Positions 13,054-25,900 of a DNA stretch of 64,000 nt are shown here, piece after piece (the stretch's first letter is position 1; each line of letters opens with the position of its first letter). The notes under the pieces are model-generated. The model did no database searches and had not been told where the DNA came from. It was given only the letters and a program-made list of their open reading frames with translations. The DNA is from Alnus glutinosa (Eukaryota > Streptophyta > Magnoliopsida > Fagales > Betulaceae). The position numbers were made by a program, and so were the translations under genes. The stretch is from assembly GCF_958979055.1 (NCBI RefSeq), contig NC_084891.1:30128001-30192000 (forward strand), written 5' to 3'.

Positions 13054-15537
13054 AAGGGCTACAAAATCATTTGTAAGGACTTGGGGCCCAACACACAAAA
13101 GTTGTGTTTCCTTGTATACCCTGGGGCAAGAGATCAATTCAAACTTTCATACTCTATATTGAAGCTCTTTTTTTTTCGAAAGTTAAAAAATAAAAAATAA
13201 AAAAAAAAATAAAAAAAAAAAAAAAGAAAAAAGAAAAAAGAAAAAGAAAGAAAAGATGAAGAAAAGAAAAGGAAAGAAGAAGAAGAAAGAAAAGAAAGAA
13301 AGAAATAAGACAGAAAGAGTGTCAAAAAAATAAAAATAAAAAAGACACTCTAAAAGACAGAAGAGTATTCTGATTAATTTTTTTTTTGAAAAATGAACAA
13401 AGATCCTTTGCCGCTTTTATGCATCAAAACACTGGTGATTGACATTCATATTCCACGAAAGAACTTTTTCCAGTTAAGGTTTCTCCAAGTTCATGTGAAA
13501 AAAGCAGAAAGATAAGCAATCAAGGCTTAGCACATGATTTTTGTGTAATGAAAGGATACAAAAGGATTAAAGTGACACTGGTATGAAGAAAATTCAAATG
13601 AAAAATAGGATTCATTTTACAAAATTTCCAGTAAAAAACTGTCAACATCCTCAAATAAACTGCCCAACCTACAAACAGTCTTGGGACATAAAAGGAAAAA
13701 TCAACAATTATTAAAAGAGGAAAAAAAATTACAGAGACTTAACTGCTTATCTGCTTCAATAATTGCAGCTTTCTCACCATGCTCCAGACTGGTCGGTGAT
13801 TTGTGTTTGAGCAAACCTGACTCAGAAGATCAATACAAATTGAGAATACATTTTGGCATAAAATAAAGGTTGGCAAGAAAGATCTTTATTAGTGGAGAGC
13901 ATACCAATACTTCTGAGATTCTTTTCACGCTTTTGTGCAGAATTTAAGTTCTTGTCCTGTCCAGAAAAATTAAAAAATAAAGAGCCATTATTAAACTGAA
14001 TTGGAGGACATAGAAATTTGGTATGTGCAAAAAATAGGGAGTTTAACAATAAAAATTATAATTAGGTTTGAAGGTTTTAACAGACCTTAATAATAGGCTC
14101 AGCAACCTCACCATATCCAAGAAGTCGCTGGGAGTGCCAACCCTGCATTGCACGAGCTGCAGCATCCCGCCGTGCCCTACCTGATCCTGGAGCTTGGTAG
14201 CCACTTCCCTGCAAAGAAACTCATAGAGTTTAATTCATGGAGAGAGAGAGAGAGAGAGAGAGAGGAATGGCTTAAATCTAATATATGCAACAGTAGACCA
14301 AACAACACATGCATACAATTTTCTTTAAATCACGCATTCTCTATTGTGAGTAAGCAATTATCATTTATGCTGATGATTTCCTAATAAGCAAGAAAAGACT
14401 GGTGCTACATGCCCTCAAGCCTCACACTGGCACAGGCTGCAGGTTCTACCTTATAATATAAACATAACATGTTGCATTGCTAGTAGGCTCTAAAAGAGAT
14501 GAGTCTTCTTTTTAACATGAAAGGACAGCAGGAGCACAGGAAGAAAGGCCTCATTTTCCTCTTGAACACAACAATATGATTTCATGGAGTACTCACTTTA
14601 TGAAGTAGATTCTCACTTCGAATGAAAAGCATAAGTTCTCCAACATAACAATTGAAACCCCTATTCAAACCTGCCTGGAATTTCAACATGCAAAACCCTA
14701 CATTTGCATATATAGCCTCCTTCTAAATCCTATCATACAATTTAAGCATAACACTTTTAATCATAGTAAAAAACAGAGTAGATAATCTTATCCTACATCA
14801 CATACCATCAATCTGAACATAAATATTTTTTTTGATAAGTATCAATCTGAACATAAATATTCCACTACCTGAGACCAAAAGAAAAATAAAATTCAACCAA
14901 AACTAAAATATAAACTAAATTCTACCTCCTTTTCAACTCTTGTAGACACGGGGACGGATCCAGGGAGTTGAAGCTCACCAGTTTCCCTCTTATGCTTCTC
15001 ATATTCCAAAAGTGCCTGCACAAACTGAAAATAATCAGGGAAGAGAAAGACAGAAATAAAATCAAGCAGATTATTCTTGGAAGGTAGCAATTTATTACGA
15101 TGATCGAGACACACTGCAGAATATAAAGCTGAGAAATAGACAGTAGTGACATTTGCTTTCATAACACCCCCCCCCCCCCCCCCCCAAACCACCAAAAAAA
15201 AAAGAAAGGCACACGCAGTTAAATATCCACTTTATTGTATTTGAGAGGGAAAAAAAAATGAAATGAACATCATAAATGAGACATTCCAATTCAAATGATG
15301 CCTACACCACTTAAAACTTCCTAATTTAAAAGCCCCCATGCGTAGAGAAAATAAAAATAACCAGTGCTGCAGTCATTACTAGTTAAGTCCTATCCACCAA
15401 CTTTTGGATTGCAAAAAGAAAGAAGATGCATGACTGATTATTTCAACTTGAATCCACACAATTAAGCACCCCATAAGTCTAGACATTACCTTCTCATAGA
15501 AAATGCGGAATGTCCAAGAGACTGTTGTACAGGTCCT

Positions 15538-15576
<39 letters not shown>

Positions 15577-18500
15577 AGTTCATTGAACAAATTATGAAAA
15601 GATATTATCTTCTGTGCAGCTTACAAACCCAAAAATTTAAACAATTGCTACAGCAGAACAGCTAAACTTCCATATGTCAAAGCCATGCAGATTGTAAATG
15701 ATTATAAAAAAACAATCGACCAAAACATTCCTTACTTGGGGGGATGGAAAGACTCTCCTACTTGCCGCCACAACTTGGATGAAGTCACCTGCAGATACCA
15801 TAAAGTAAAAGCAGCTTTGTTATATTTTAATAGTATTACAACATTTAATCACAAAACCCTCAGTCAGGCCATTAGTCGATCCAGCAAAGGTTGAATTTTG
15901 TACATCCTATCATAGATTGCCTATGATATTTCAACTCAATCAAGTCTTTGCCTAAGTTTTGAACATTCTTAGAGGCCAGGACTCGGTTAAAAGGGGGAAA
16001 AAAACGTAATCGTGGTGTGGGTTGGGGTGCATCAATTGTAAATGACATGAACATGTACAAATTTCTTTTCTTTTCTTTTTTAAAAAAAGAAATAAAAAAT
16101 AAAAAAATCTTACATACTACAAATGCCCATAGGCACGTGTTAGATAAGTGGTTTACCCAACAAGCTAACAAGTTTACTCATTATTTAACATCCAATCAAA
16201 TCATGTAATAAAATTTAGCAGTGCAGTTTAGCAGTAGAGAATCCCAGCTGAAGCTCAAAATTCCTAAAAAAGAAAGTAGAAGACTCAATTTCATAATTCA
16301 TTAATGTTAACGAAACTCGCATGGAAAAAGGGAAAGGCAAGACTTTATATATCTTACATATTTGCAAATGGAAGAAGATAAGAGAAAACTCATTTGGATT
16401 GTTTTGAAAAGAATTTTTTAATTTGTTTTGAAAAGTGTGTTAGTGGCAAGGGCCACATCTGAAAACTCATTGGGATGACTGATGTTTGAGAAGTGTTTTT
16501 AGTGTTTGAAAAGCGAAAATATTTTTCTAAAATTTACCAAACACACCCTTGATTTCGTAAATCGTAAATGAAGATAATCTCACCAATCCCATTAATTTAA
16601 TCACTTTTCAGACACAAGGAGATATTCCAAAATAAATAACACTAGTTGCTTCACCTACATTGGAAAAGTTACCAGTTGCCACAAAAAACTAACACCTCTG
16701 CTACTATGAGTAACGCTCACGAAAATGGAGGCATTCCTACATTCTGCTCTTCGATGGCCTCATCATGAATATTTCCTTTCCCTGTTTTATGTCGCTACTC
16801 GAGGCATTTAGATTTTGAATCAGAATTTAATCAGGTGCTTTGAATCTTAAATCATAAATTTCATAGTACATAATAGCTACAATTGTGAGAACTTAGTTGA
16901 ATTGGTATCAGTCACCAGGTTAGATCCAAACTACCACCATCCTCTTTTTCTTCTTCTTCATTGAAAACTTCCTCCAACACTCCTGCCACCAAGCACTCAA
17001 GAGTCATAACAGTTGCAAGCCCGCGTCAGAATGAGGTGGTACTAGGCTATATGGGCACCAAAGCCATAGTCCTTACAACATTCCCTGGCCTCCCACTTCA
17101 TGGGAGCCTATTATCTGTTGTCAAAAACCCCCTAAATACTTTCTCTCAGTAATTGCATGTTGTTCTTCTTGCTCATGCACATCTACAGAAAGTAAGAACA
17201 GCCCTAAAAAGGTTTGTCAACCTTGCACCCACCAATTCTGAATACCAACTCCAGTGAAAACAGAATGAAGAGCCAGAGCAACATGCTTTGAATGTGGCAG
17301 CTTTGCTCTTATACAGGCTTTTATGTTATGATGAGCAATTGAAGCATTGGAATAAAGTTGAGCAACTATGATTGCTGCAAATTTGTGAAATATGAAGACA
17401 AGGTAATAAATACTAAATTGGATCATTTGCCCCTCAGTTCCAGACAATGCAATAGAAAGTATTGAATTGAATATTCCAAAGAAATGAAGCTGAAAAGCAA
17501 GATTTGGTTCCTAACAGACTAATAAAAACCTGAAGCCTTTGAAGAAGGGAAGAGTAAAAACGTTATCTCAAGTGGTAAGGGCCTTGGTCTTGGTGGCATT
17601 TTCATCAGGTTTAAGGTTCGAATCCCCTTAGGTACAAACAATTCCTTGGGGCCACCCACCGGTGAAGCTGGAGTATTACCCAATCCATATAGAAGGGACA
17701 CTTTGCATGGGTCCGAGGTTTACCCAACAGGGTTTGGTCGACAAAGTGGCCCTACCCTGGAGGGGTTTCTCGTCATAATTTTTTTAAAAAAAAAAAAAAA
17801 AAATTCCAAACAATCACTCTCTTCCCTCCTTTGGTTTCTACTTAATTAATACATGGATTTAGAAGCAATTAATCTATCAAATAACCTAAACAAATATCAA
17901 TTATGTAACCAATTGCATATATGCCAATCACACCACTCCAGTTTAAGTTGCAAAAACAACTTCTCATCCATTTCATATATAATATTACTCCATGTTCTAG
18001 TCAACATGCAAATTTTTAAGTTTGAGTATTACAAAATATAGAACCTCATTTGCATTAAAACCATTTCATTTTCTTAAGTGGTTTATAATTATAACCAGAA
18101 AGTTGAAGTTAAAAAATAATAATCGTGCAAGTGTTTACTTGCTGATGTCTAATAAAGCAGGAAAAAACAAAGAATAGCTGTAACAGAGCCTGAAATATAA
18201 ATAATTACTAACATAGGATGATTAAAGCATACCAGTTCGTAGCCACCCAATCTAATAACAGCTCTCCATAACCTACACCCCAAGAAAGCATGCATAAGTT
18301 AGCCCCTACATAAAACCAGACAAGGAAATCCCCACATTCAAAACAATCAGTATCATCATCATCAACAGAAACTTACTTGAGGCAGTTTAGTGGCTCTCCA
18401 TAAAATTTAGGGGGCTTAAATTCAAGAGCCTTCTCCCTATGGAAACGCTCCAGCTCCTTCATGAATGCAGCTTGCTCCTGTGGCGTCCCCCATTCATCTG

Positions 18501-19035
18501 CCTCGGACATCTGCACATTAAGCATGAAAAATCTGAGTAACATGGCATTTTGACTTGTACCCCCATTTGTTAAATTACCGAAAAAAACAAATTTGCGCCG
18601 GGTTTTCACTTGAAGTACCTCAACATCACTCAACCATACATTCTTATTTTGAGCTACCGGGGTCGAATACCCCACAGCATCAAGAGTTGTCGGAGCTTCA
18701 AGATGAATTTCAATGCGGCCATCGGTACCATTGCTTTTACTTTCTAGCGGTTTTTCATTAACCTTAACATCAGCAGCACCATCGATTTTTCCATCATCAA
18801 CGGCAGCCTTATCATCATGAGCATCAAGCATAACCTGATCTTCAGCCGGCGATACGAGACTCTTATCCTCCTCATTGGTCCCCGATTTCCCATTTTCACT
18901 ACTAGGGTTTTGATTTTGATCGTCCTCCTTTGAGATAGTAGTAGGATGCTCCTGGCGTTGAACACTCGCATCAACAAGGTCGATATCGGAACCTTTGGGA
19001 GAATCCTGTTCCAACGTTTCTTTATCCCCCTCCAT
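11023..19035 (-). CDS. ARID6: ARID domain plus HSP20-like domain protein (ARID5/6 type)
   Basis: Thirteen coding exons give 443 aa: 18619-19035, 18377-18510, 18233-18272, 15736-15788, 15490-15535, 14926-15015, 14086-14208, 13905-13956, 13744-13816, 12839-12905, 12667-12717, 11730-11822, 11023-11115. All junctions are GT-AG and in phase. The acidic N-terminus (about 1-139) is followed by an ARID DNA-binding domain ([19 protein letters not shown], then [29 protein letters not shown] and [17 protein letters not shown]) and, after a linker, an alpha-crystallin/HSP20-like domain ([17 protein letters not shown] to FVRVPFE) near the C-terminus. This architecture and length fit Arabidopsis ARID5/ARID6, presumed nuclear chromatin or transcription factors. 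Introns contain a SINE, a dispersed repeat and microsatellites. It is divergently placed from RH42, as its homologue is in the syntenic Arabidopsis block. The exact paralogue number is uncertain. Confidence 0.92.
12993..13049. repeat. (TA)n microsatellite
   Basis: A pure TA run of about 57 bp in the intron upstream of the ARID gene's HSP20-like exon that begins at 12905. It is followed at about 13170-13340 by a long A/G-rich low-complexity stretch. Confidence 0.9.
15540..15573. repeat. (GA)n microsatellite acting as polypyrimidine tract
   Basis: On the gene's minus strand this is a (CT)n run of about 32 bp ending immediately before TACAG, the acceptor of the exon at 15490-15535 of the ARID gene. 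The repeat therefore forms the polypyrimidine tract of that intron. Confidence 0.85.
16391..16553 (+). repeat. Dispersed repeat, copy 1
   Basis: About 160 bp with repeated TTGTTTTGAAAAG units, GGCCACATCTGAAAA and a CCAAACACA end. A diverged copy in the same orientation lies at 26772-26955. It sits in the large intron (15789-18232) of the ARID gene. Family not recognised; probably a small non-autonomous transposon. Confidence 0.55.
17560..17803 (+). mobile_element. tRNA-derived SINE with A-tail
   Basis: About 240 bp with an RNA polymerase III A-box-like element (TATCTCAAGTGG, 17564-17575) and a perfect-looking B box (GGTTCGAATCC, 17615-17625) spaced about 40 bp apart. It ends with a T run plus a 17-base A-tail. 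It lies in the large ARID intron, opposite to the gene's transcription. No clear target duplication was found. Confidence 0.78.
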
Positions 19036-19225
19036 CTCGCTTATATTGGTTCTTCAGTCTGAATGTAATATTATATACTACGTTATATATTTTACTATAT
19101 ATTATAATGCATTATTGTACTGTTGTTAGCACATGATAAAATAAACGCAAAAATCAAGAAAACGACACTCATTGCCGGTGATCCACCAGAATAAAAAAAG
19201 GCTTAAATATTTGACAATTTTGCCT

Positions 19226-19259
<34 letters not shown>

Positions 19260-20622
19260 CGAAACCCTAACTCCCCGTTTGGTCTCTGAGATAACGAAGG
19301 AAACATAAAGAGAAGTGTCACAATTTCGAGTATTTTTTTTTACATCGTTTCCCTCGTATTTTGCTCGAGAACCAAACACAGAAGTGTCTCTTCGAATGTG
19401 TTAAAAAATGCGAGAAGATAAAACACAAAAGACTCTTTTCTTAAAGTTCACGAAAAAATACCACGAAAACGGTTCTTAGAGGAACGGCGGAGGTGTATGA
19501 AGCTTGCTTGCTTGCGAGGGAGTGAATCTAAGGGCGCAAGTGAAATGCCTGCCGAGAAAGAAGACCCCAACGGCGTCGTCTTAGGGCTTTCGGTTAGAGA
19601 ATGCAGGGGAAGAGAGTGTTAGGAAATAAATGTAGAGAACGGAAGGGAATGAATTCTTATCCAGAATACATAGAAAGTGTCGTTCATGGCATGTACAGGT
19701 GGATTTTGTTAAAGTGAGGAGCACTTAAACGCCGGGGTGGTGGAGAGATAGAGCTGACTCTGGATAAAAGACGAATCCAGCCAGAGGAAAACCCAGGGCG
19801 GTCAGAGCGTCCTCTGCTCGTTTTGGAGCTCAAAAACCGCACCTTTGACTCAACACGGGGTTAACACCTGGACCGGTTTAATCAGAGCGAAATTCCCCCA
19901 AATTAATTCGTTTTAAAGGCTGCGTTACCATTTGGGTGTGTTTGTCTCCGGGGTGATGTACATTCTCGTGCCGGGATAGGGTCAATGCTGCGTTTGGTTT
20001 GAGGGATTTGGAGGGAAAAGAAAATGGGTTTTTTTTTTTTTTTTTTTGGTAAGTTAAAAGAAAATGGGTTTCATTTGTGTCCAGTTAACATTACGGAAAA
20101 TAAGTAAATTTTTTTTTTTTTTTTAATGAGCTATATGATTCCATGTATTTGATAATGAGATTCGACACTGTCATTGATAGCGATGGCAATTAGTCAATTT
20201 CCTACTTCTTTTTTATTTTTTTATTTATTATAAGTGATACGTGACGTATTTTATTTGTTTTAACATAACATGTTAATAAAATCCGTCAAACTTTTTAACG
20301 ATAGAAAGTAATTTGTTATTTATGCATACTTCAAGTGGCTATTATAATATTGTTATATATAAGGAGTTTATTGCAAATCAAATATGAGCAATAAAAGGTT
20401 TTCAAAATAATGGTCCCAAGTAACGTGGCACAATTTCATCACTTTGTGTTTCACCGGGTGACACATTACTTAGAAAAAAAAATATATATATATATATATA
20501 TAGAAAACTTGATTTATGAGTTTTTTTATTACTAATTAAGTTAAATACTTTATTGTCTCGTCAGTTTTAATAACTTTATTTTTTTCAACCTCATTTCATT
20601 TTCGATTAAATGTGGTACCTCA
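19036..20622. other. Upstream region of the ARID gene
   Basis: Probable leader and promoter of the ARID gene on the minus strand. It contains a telo-box-like AAACCCTAA at 19262-19270, a motif common upstream of growth and translation genes, and poly-T/poly-A tracts near 19225-19258 and 20031-20048. From about 20100 the DNA is AT-rich with an (AT)n run near 20481-20501. No coding region is supported. Confidence 0.55.
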
Positions 20623-20630
20623 CTTATGAG

Positions 20631-21621
20631 TAGGGTTGACAATTTTGACACGACTCAACAACTCAACGTGAACACGACATAAAATTAGCAGGTTTGAATT
20701 TACCTTAAACGAGTTTGAGTCATAAATGGGTTGACCCGTTTAGCTCGGTCTGGCGGGTAGTGTCACGGGTCACTCATGGGTGACCTGCCAGACACGAATT
20801 TTTATTATTATTATTATTATTATTTTAAGTAAATGGCCAAATGGGAATAAAACTGAACATGGGATTATTAATTTATTACTATTTACTATTGAAAAAAAAA
20901 AAAAAACCCTAACTTCATTACTTCTTTCCTTTTTCCTTCAACAATCAACGCCGCCCCCTCTTCTTCTTCTTCTTCCATTTCTTATTCTTCAGCGCGGGTT
21001 GCGCCGCCCCTTCTTCTTTCCTCCCGCTCGACGCTCTCTCTCTCTACTCTCCCCTAGCTGCCGCTCTCCTCGTCTCTCTGCTTTGCCACTCTCTCTCTCT
21101 CTCGCCGATGTCACATCCGGTACCGCCAGCATGTTCAACATTGTATTTTATCTACTTTTGCTGATATACATGAAATTCTAAGGAAACATGGATATTTTGA
21201 GACTTTTATATTCATTTTAATTCTATCTATCTGGTTTTTTATTGGTCACGAGCGTGTGTGTGATGATTTTCAGGGTTTATAATTATTTGTTTGACCGTGT
21301 GTTTGTGTGCTCTGTTGTGGGATTGTGATGTTGGCCGTGTCCATACTCGTTGGGTATGTGTATTCCGGCCAGTGAGTGTTTTGTGTGTGGTGTCTACCCA
21401 AACTCTCCCTGTCCTGAAGCCCGGCTGTAGATTGCTTGTAACATATTTTGAAATTGTATGAATCATATTGTTCATTTTGCTTATAATATTTCAAATTTGG
21501 CCTACGTTGTTCAGCTTCCCAGTTAGAATCAGAGTTGCCTAATGTGCACCTTCACCCGATATGACCTATTATGTTAAACGGGTTTCACGAGTAGTATATG
21601 AAATCTGTTTTGACAGCCCTA
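20631..21621. mobile_element. hAT-like non-autonomous DNA transposon
   Basis: A 991-bp element beginning TAGGGTTGACAA and ending TTGACAGCCCTA, imperfect inverted termini of the TAGGGNTGNCAA type typical of hAT elements. It is flanked by the 8-bp direct repeat CTTATGAG at 20623-20630 and 21622-21629. The interior has a (TTA)n run, a pyrimidine-rich stretch near 20940-21110 and no transposase. It sits between the divergent ARID and RH42 genes. Confidence 0.85.
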
Positions 21622-21629
21622 CTTATGAG

Positions 21630-22560
21630 CATATACCCAAATAAGTAATGTTTCGTACACACACTTTGTACAACAACGTTAACATATAAATGATTTTCAT
21701 GTTATTTATTTTATTTTATTATTTTTGTGCAATAAACATTTCTCATACCCAAATAGTACCTCAATTTATCTGCAGTAAAAAAAAAAAAAGAAAAGAAAAG
21801 GAATTCCATGTTACACGCACTCGTATTTATTCGTATCCTTAGGTGGCTTTAAAAATCACAATTGAATTAAAATCTAATAAAGTTTCATATCAAAGCCAAT
21901 GGTAATTTTAAAAGCCACCTAAGAGTGTGGAGAAATGTGTATGGAGAAATGAGAGTGTGTAGTAGCATTACTCATAAAAAAATAAAACTTAAAACGCTTA
22001 AATTTAAAAATCAAGAAAAAATTAAAAATAATTAAGAAAAACTTTTTTTAAAAAATGGTGGCTTAAGCTACCCCTTGGTCATGTCTCATGTGAGTCTTTT
22101 TACATGGACAGAGATTTCTTACAAACCGATTCGTAGAAAAATTTTGTATAATTTACATATAAGATTAGTATGTGTCTCTTCGTATGTGAGAAACACATGT
22201 TTTAATAGTATGCGCTTCTCACATATTTTTTTAATAGCATTAATAAAAAAAAAATATGATTGTCACATGTTTAAAAGACACATATCACTCTTACATTTAA
22301 GTTATATGAAATTTCCAACAAATTAATATGTGTCATTTTTACGTATACTTTCCGCATGTGCTATCAGATAACAAATTCCCCGCTTAACGAAGGATTAATG
22401 CGACTTACTCACTAATTTCCATAAAAAGATTGGCATTTATAATCAAGTCTCTAACTAGGTCCTCCAAATTTTACTTGGGCTGCAGAGCGATGGCCCATTT
22501 GGCGTTGGTTGAAGAATATGCACCCATTGCAGTGACGACCCGCTGAAGAGAAACAGCACT
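21630..22560. other. AT-rich region upstream of RH42
   Basis: AT-rich and gene-free up to about 22430. Bases about 22480-22560 are more balanced and hold a GGCCCA site-II-like element near 22492, typical of promoters of growth-related plant genes. This part is the likely RH42 core promoter. Confidence 0.5.
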
Positions 22561-22698
22561 TAGCGCGACGTGGAGGTCTCCTCACTTACGCTAGCCGCTG
22601 ATTTTATTCGACCAAAGACGAAGAGGTTAGGGTTTTGCGGATTTTATCTCTGGATCCATCGTCGATTCGAATTTGTTGCTTGGGAGCTTAATTTCGCG

Positions 22699-22908
22699 GT
22701 AATTTTATTTTTCTTTATGAAGATAGCATACAGTTATCAGTTTCCAATCAATTTAATATTTGATTCAGGTCCATTATAAAACTCAACAATTGCATAAGGT
22801 TTTAGAGGATCCGAAGTGACTGATTTGCTTATTCAATTTCTGGTGTAGTTTCTTGTGACATATGGTTTTTGGTTTGTTTCTTTTTGTTTTGATCTGCGAA
22901 TCCAACAG
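22699..22908 (+). other. Probable 5'-leader intron of RH42
   Basis: A GTAATT donor at 22699 follows leader-like sequence, and an AACAG acceptor ends at 22908, nine bases before the start codon. AT-rich intron texture supports the model. Inferred without transcript data. Confidence 0.6.
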
Positions 22909-22917
22909 GAGGAAGCA

Positions 22918-25900
22918 ATGGATGAGGGAAAACATAAATCTAGGAGAGAGGAATCGGAGAGGAGTGAGGAGGATGTGAAGCGGAGCCACCACCGGGATCG
23001 CGAGAGAGAAAGAGAGAAGGAGAGGAATGGAGAGAGGCACAAGGAAAAGAGGAGCAGAGATAGTCGGCGATCGGAGAGAGAGAGGAGCAGTGATTCCGAT
23101 GACAAGTATGAGAAGGAGAGGGAGAAGGAGAAGCAGAGAGAAAGGGAAAAAGCCAGAGAGAAGAAGAGGGAAAGAGAGAGGGAAGATAGAGAGAGGGAGA
23201 AAGAGAGAGAGAAAGAGAAGAGGGAGAGGGCGAGGGAGAAGGAAAGAGAGAGAGAGAAGAGGGAAAGGGAGAGAGAGGAGAGGGAGAGGGAGAGGGAGGA
23301 GAGGGAGAGGGAGAGGGAGAGGGAGAGGGAGAAGGAGAAGGAGAAGGAAAGGGAGAGGAGGGAGCGCGAAAAAGAGAGGGAGAAGGAAAGAGAGAAGGAG
23401 AGGAGGAGGCGGAGAGAAGCCGATAATGATGGCAGCGATGGTGATGATGAGCACAGGGACCGTGACAGGAAGCGGCGGAGGAGAGACGATGATGATTACA
23501 GGGAGAGAGATCGTGAACGGAGCAGCAGCAGGCCTCGCAAGCACAGGGATGACAGTGAAGAGAGGAAAAAGAGTGGTGACGATGATTCAGATAAGATAGA
23601 GAAGAGACAAACACGGGAAGAGGAGTTAGAGGATGAGCAGCGGAGATTGGATGAGGAAATGGAAAAGAGGAGGAGGAGAGTGCAGGAGTGGCAAGAGTTG
23701 AAGAGAGCCAAGGAAGAAGCAGAGAGAGAGAATCATGGGGAAGTGAATGCTGATGAACCAAAGTCTGGTAAGGCCTGGACTCTTGAAGGAGAGTCCGACG
23801 ACGAAGAAGTACCGCATACAGAAAAATCGGAGACAGAAATGGATGTGGATGAAGAGGCCAAGCCTACCAGTGTAGAAGTGGGTGATGGCGATTCAATGTT
23901 TGTTGATTCCGAGAATGGAATGTTTGCATCCACTTTAGCTAATGGGGGTGATGGTGCTGCTGGAGATGATGAGGAAATTGATCCGTTGGATGCTTTCATG
24001 AATTCTATGGTGTTGCCTGAAGTTGAGAAGCTAAACAATACTTTGGCGCCCTCAAATGTTGAGGATAAGAATGTGGACCCGAAGAACAAAGATAAGAAGC
24101 ATGAAGGAAGTAACGGCGAACAGCCACGGAAGGGTCCAAAAAAATATGTGGGGAGAATAATGCAGGGTGAAGATTCGGAGTCAGATTATGGTGACCTTGA
24201 GAATGATGAGGATCATTCAGAAGATGAAAATGATGATGAGTTCATGAAAAGGGTGAAGAAGACAAAAGCTGAGAAACTTTCTATAGTTGACCACTCAAAG
24301 ATTGATTATATATCGTTCAGAAAAAATTTCTACATTGAAGTGAAAGATATCTCAAAGATGACTTCTGAAGAGGTTGTTGCTTACAGGAAAGAATTGGAAT
24401 TGAAGCTACATGGTAAGGATGTGCCAAAGCCAATCAAAACCTGGCACCAAACTGGACTTACAAGTAAAATCTTGGAGACAATAAAGAAACTTAACTTCGA
24501 AAAGCCAATGCCAATTCAAGCCCAGGCTTTGCCTATAATTATGAGTGGTCGAGACTGCATAGGCGTTGCGAAAACTGGCTCGGGCAAAACCCTTGCATTT
24601 GTGCTGCCAATGTTGAGGCATATCAAGGACCAGCCAGAGGTGGTAGCTGGAGATGGGCCTATTGGGCTTATAATGGCACCGACGAGGGAGCTTGTACAGC
24701 AGATCCACAGTGATATAAAGAAGTTTGCCAAGGTGCTTGGTATCAGGTGTGTGCCTGTGTATGGAGGTTCTGGTGTTGCCCAACAAATTAGTGAATTGAA
24801 GCGGGGCACTGAGATTGTTGTCTGTACTCCAGGCAGGATGATTGACATACTTTGCACAAGTGGGGGGAAGATTACAAATCTGCGTAGAGTCACTTATTTG
24901 GTCATGGATGAAGCCGATCGAATGTTTGACATGGGTTTTGAACCTCAAATTACTCGAATTGTTCAAAATATTCGGCCAGATCGCCAAACTGTGCTCTTCT
25001 CTGCTACTTTCCCTCGTCAGGTTGAAGTTTTGGCGCGTAAAGTGTTAAACAAACCTGTGGAGATACAAATTGGTGGGAGAAGTGTTGTGAACAAAGACAT
25101 AACACAGATGGTTGAGGTGAGGCCGGAAAGTGATAGGTTCTTTAGATTGTTAGAATTACTGGGGGAATGGTATGAGAAAGGAAAAATTTTGATATTTGTC
25201 CACTCGCAGGAGAAGTGCGATGCTTTGTTCAAGGATCTTATCAGGCACGGTTATGCTTGCCTCTCTCTTCATGGGGCTAAGGATCAGACAGATCGTGAAT
25301 CCACCATTTCTGATTTTAAGAGCAATGTCTGCAATTTGCTGATTGCAACAAGTATTGCTGCCAGGGGGTTAGATGTCAAGGAGCTTGAATTGGTGATCAA
25401 CTTTGACGTTCCAAACCACTATGAAGATTATGTTCACCGCGTTGGTCGTACAGGCCGAGCTGGCAGGAAAGGCTGTGCTATTACATTTATATCTGATGAA
25501 GATGCAAGATATGCACCTGATCTTGTAAAAGCATTAGAACTCTCTAAGCAAGCTGTTCCTGATGATCTGAAAGCTGTAGCTGATAGTTTTATGGCAAAAG
25601 TGAATCAGGGACTTGAGCAAGCCCATGGGACCGGTTATGGTGGAAGTGGTTTTAAATTTAATGAAGAGGAAGATGAAGTGAGGAGAGCTGCAAAGAAAGC
25701 ACAGGCCAAAGAATATGGTTTTGAGGAGGACAAATCAGATTCGGAAGATGAAGATGAAGGTATACGGAAGGCAGGTGGTGACATATCACAGCAGGCTGCC
25801 TTAGCTCAGATAATTGCTGCTGCCTCCAAAGTCAGTACACCTTCTATGCAAACCCCTGCCTCCGCCTCCCAATTGCTTCCCAATGGTGGACTACCTGTTA

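Noticed and set aside
13134-13325. Phe/Ser-rich minus-strand frame
   Set aside because: Translation of an A/G-rich low-complexity tract in an ARID intron.
22783-23761. Long reading frames on the minus strand (253 and 273 codons) and another + frame over the RH42 start
   Set aside because: They are created by the stop-poor purine tract of RH42 and read as Ser/Pro/Leu or Arg/Gly low complexity with no domain.
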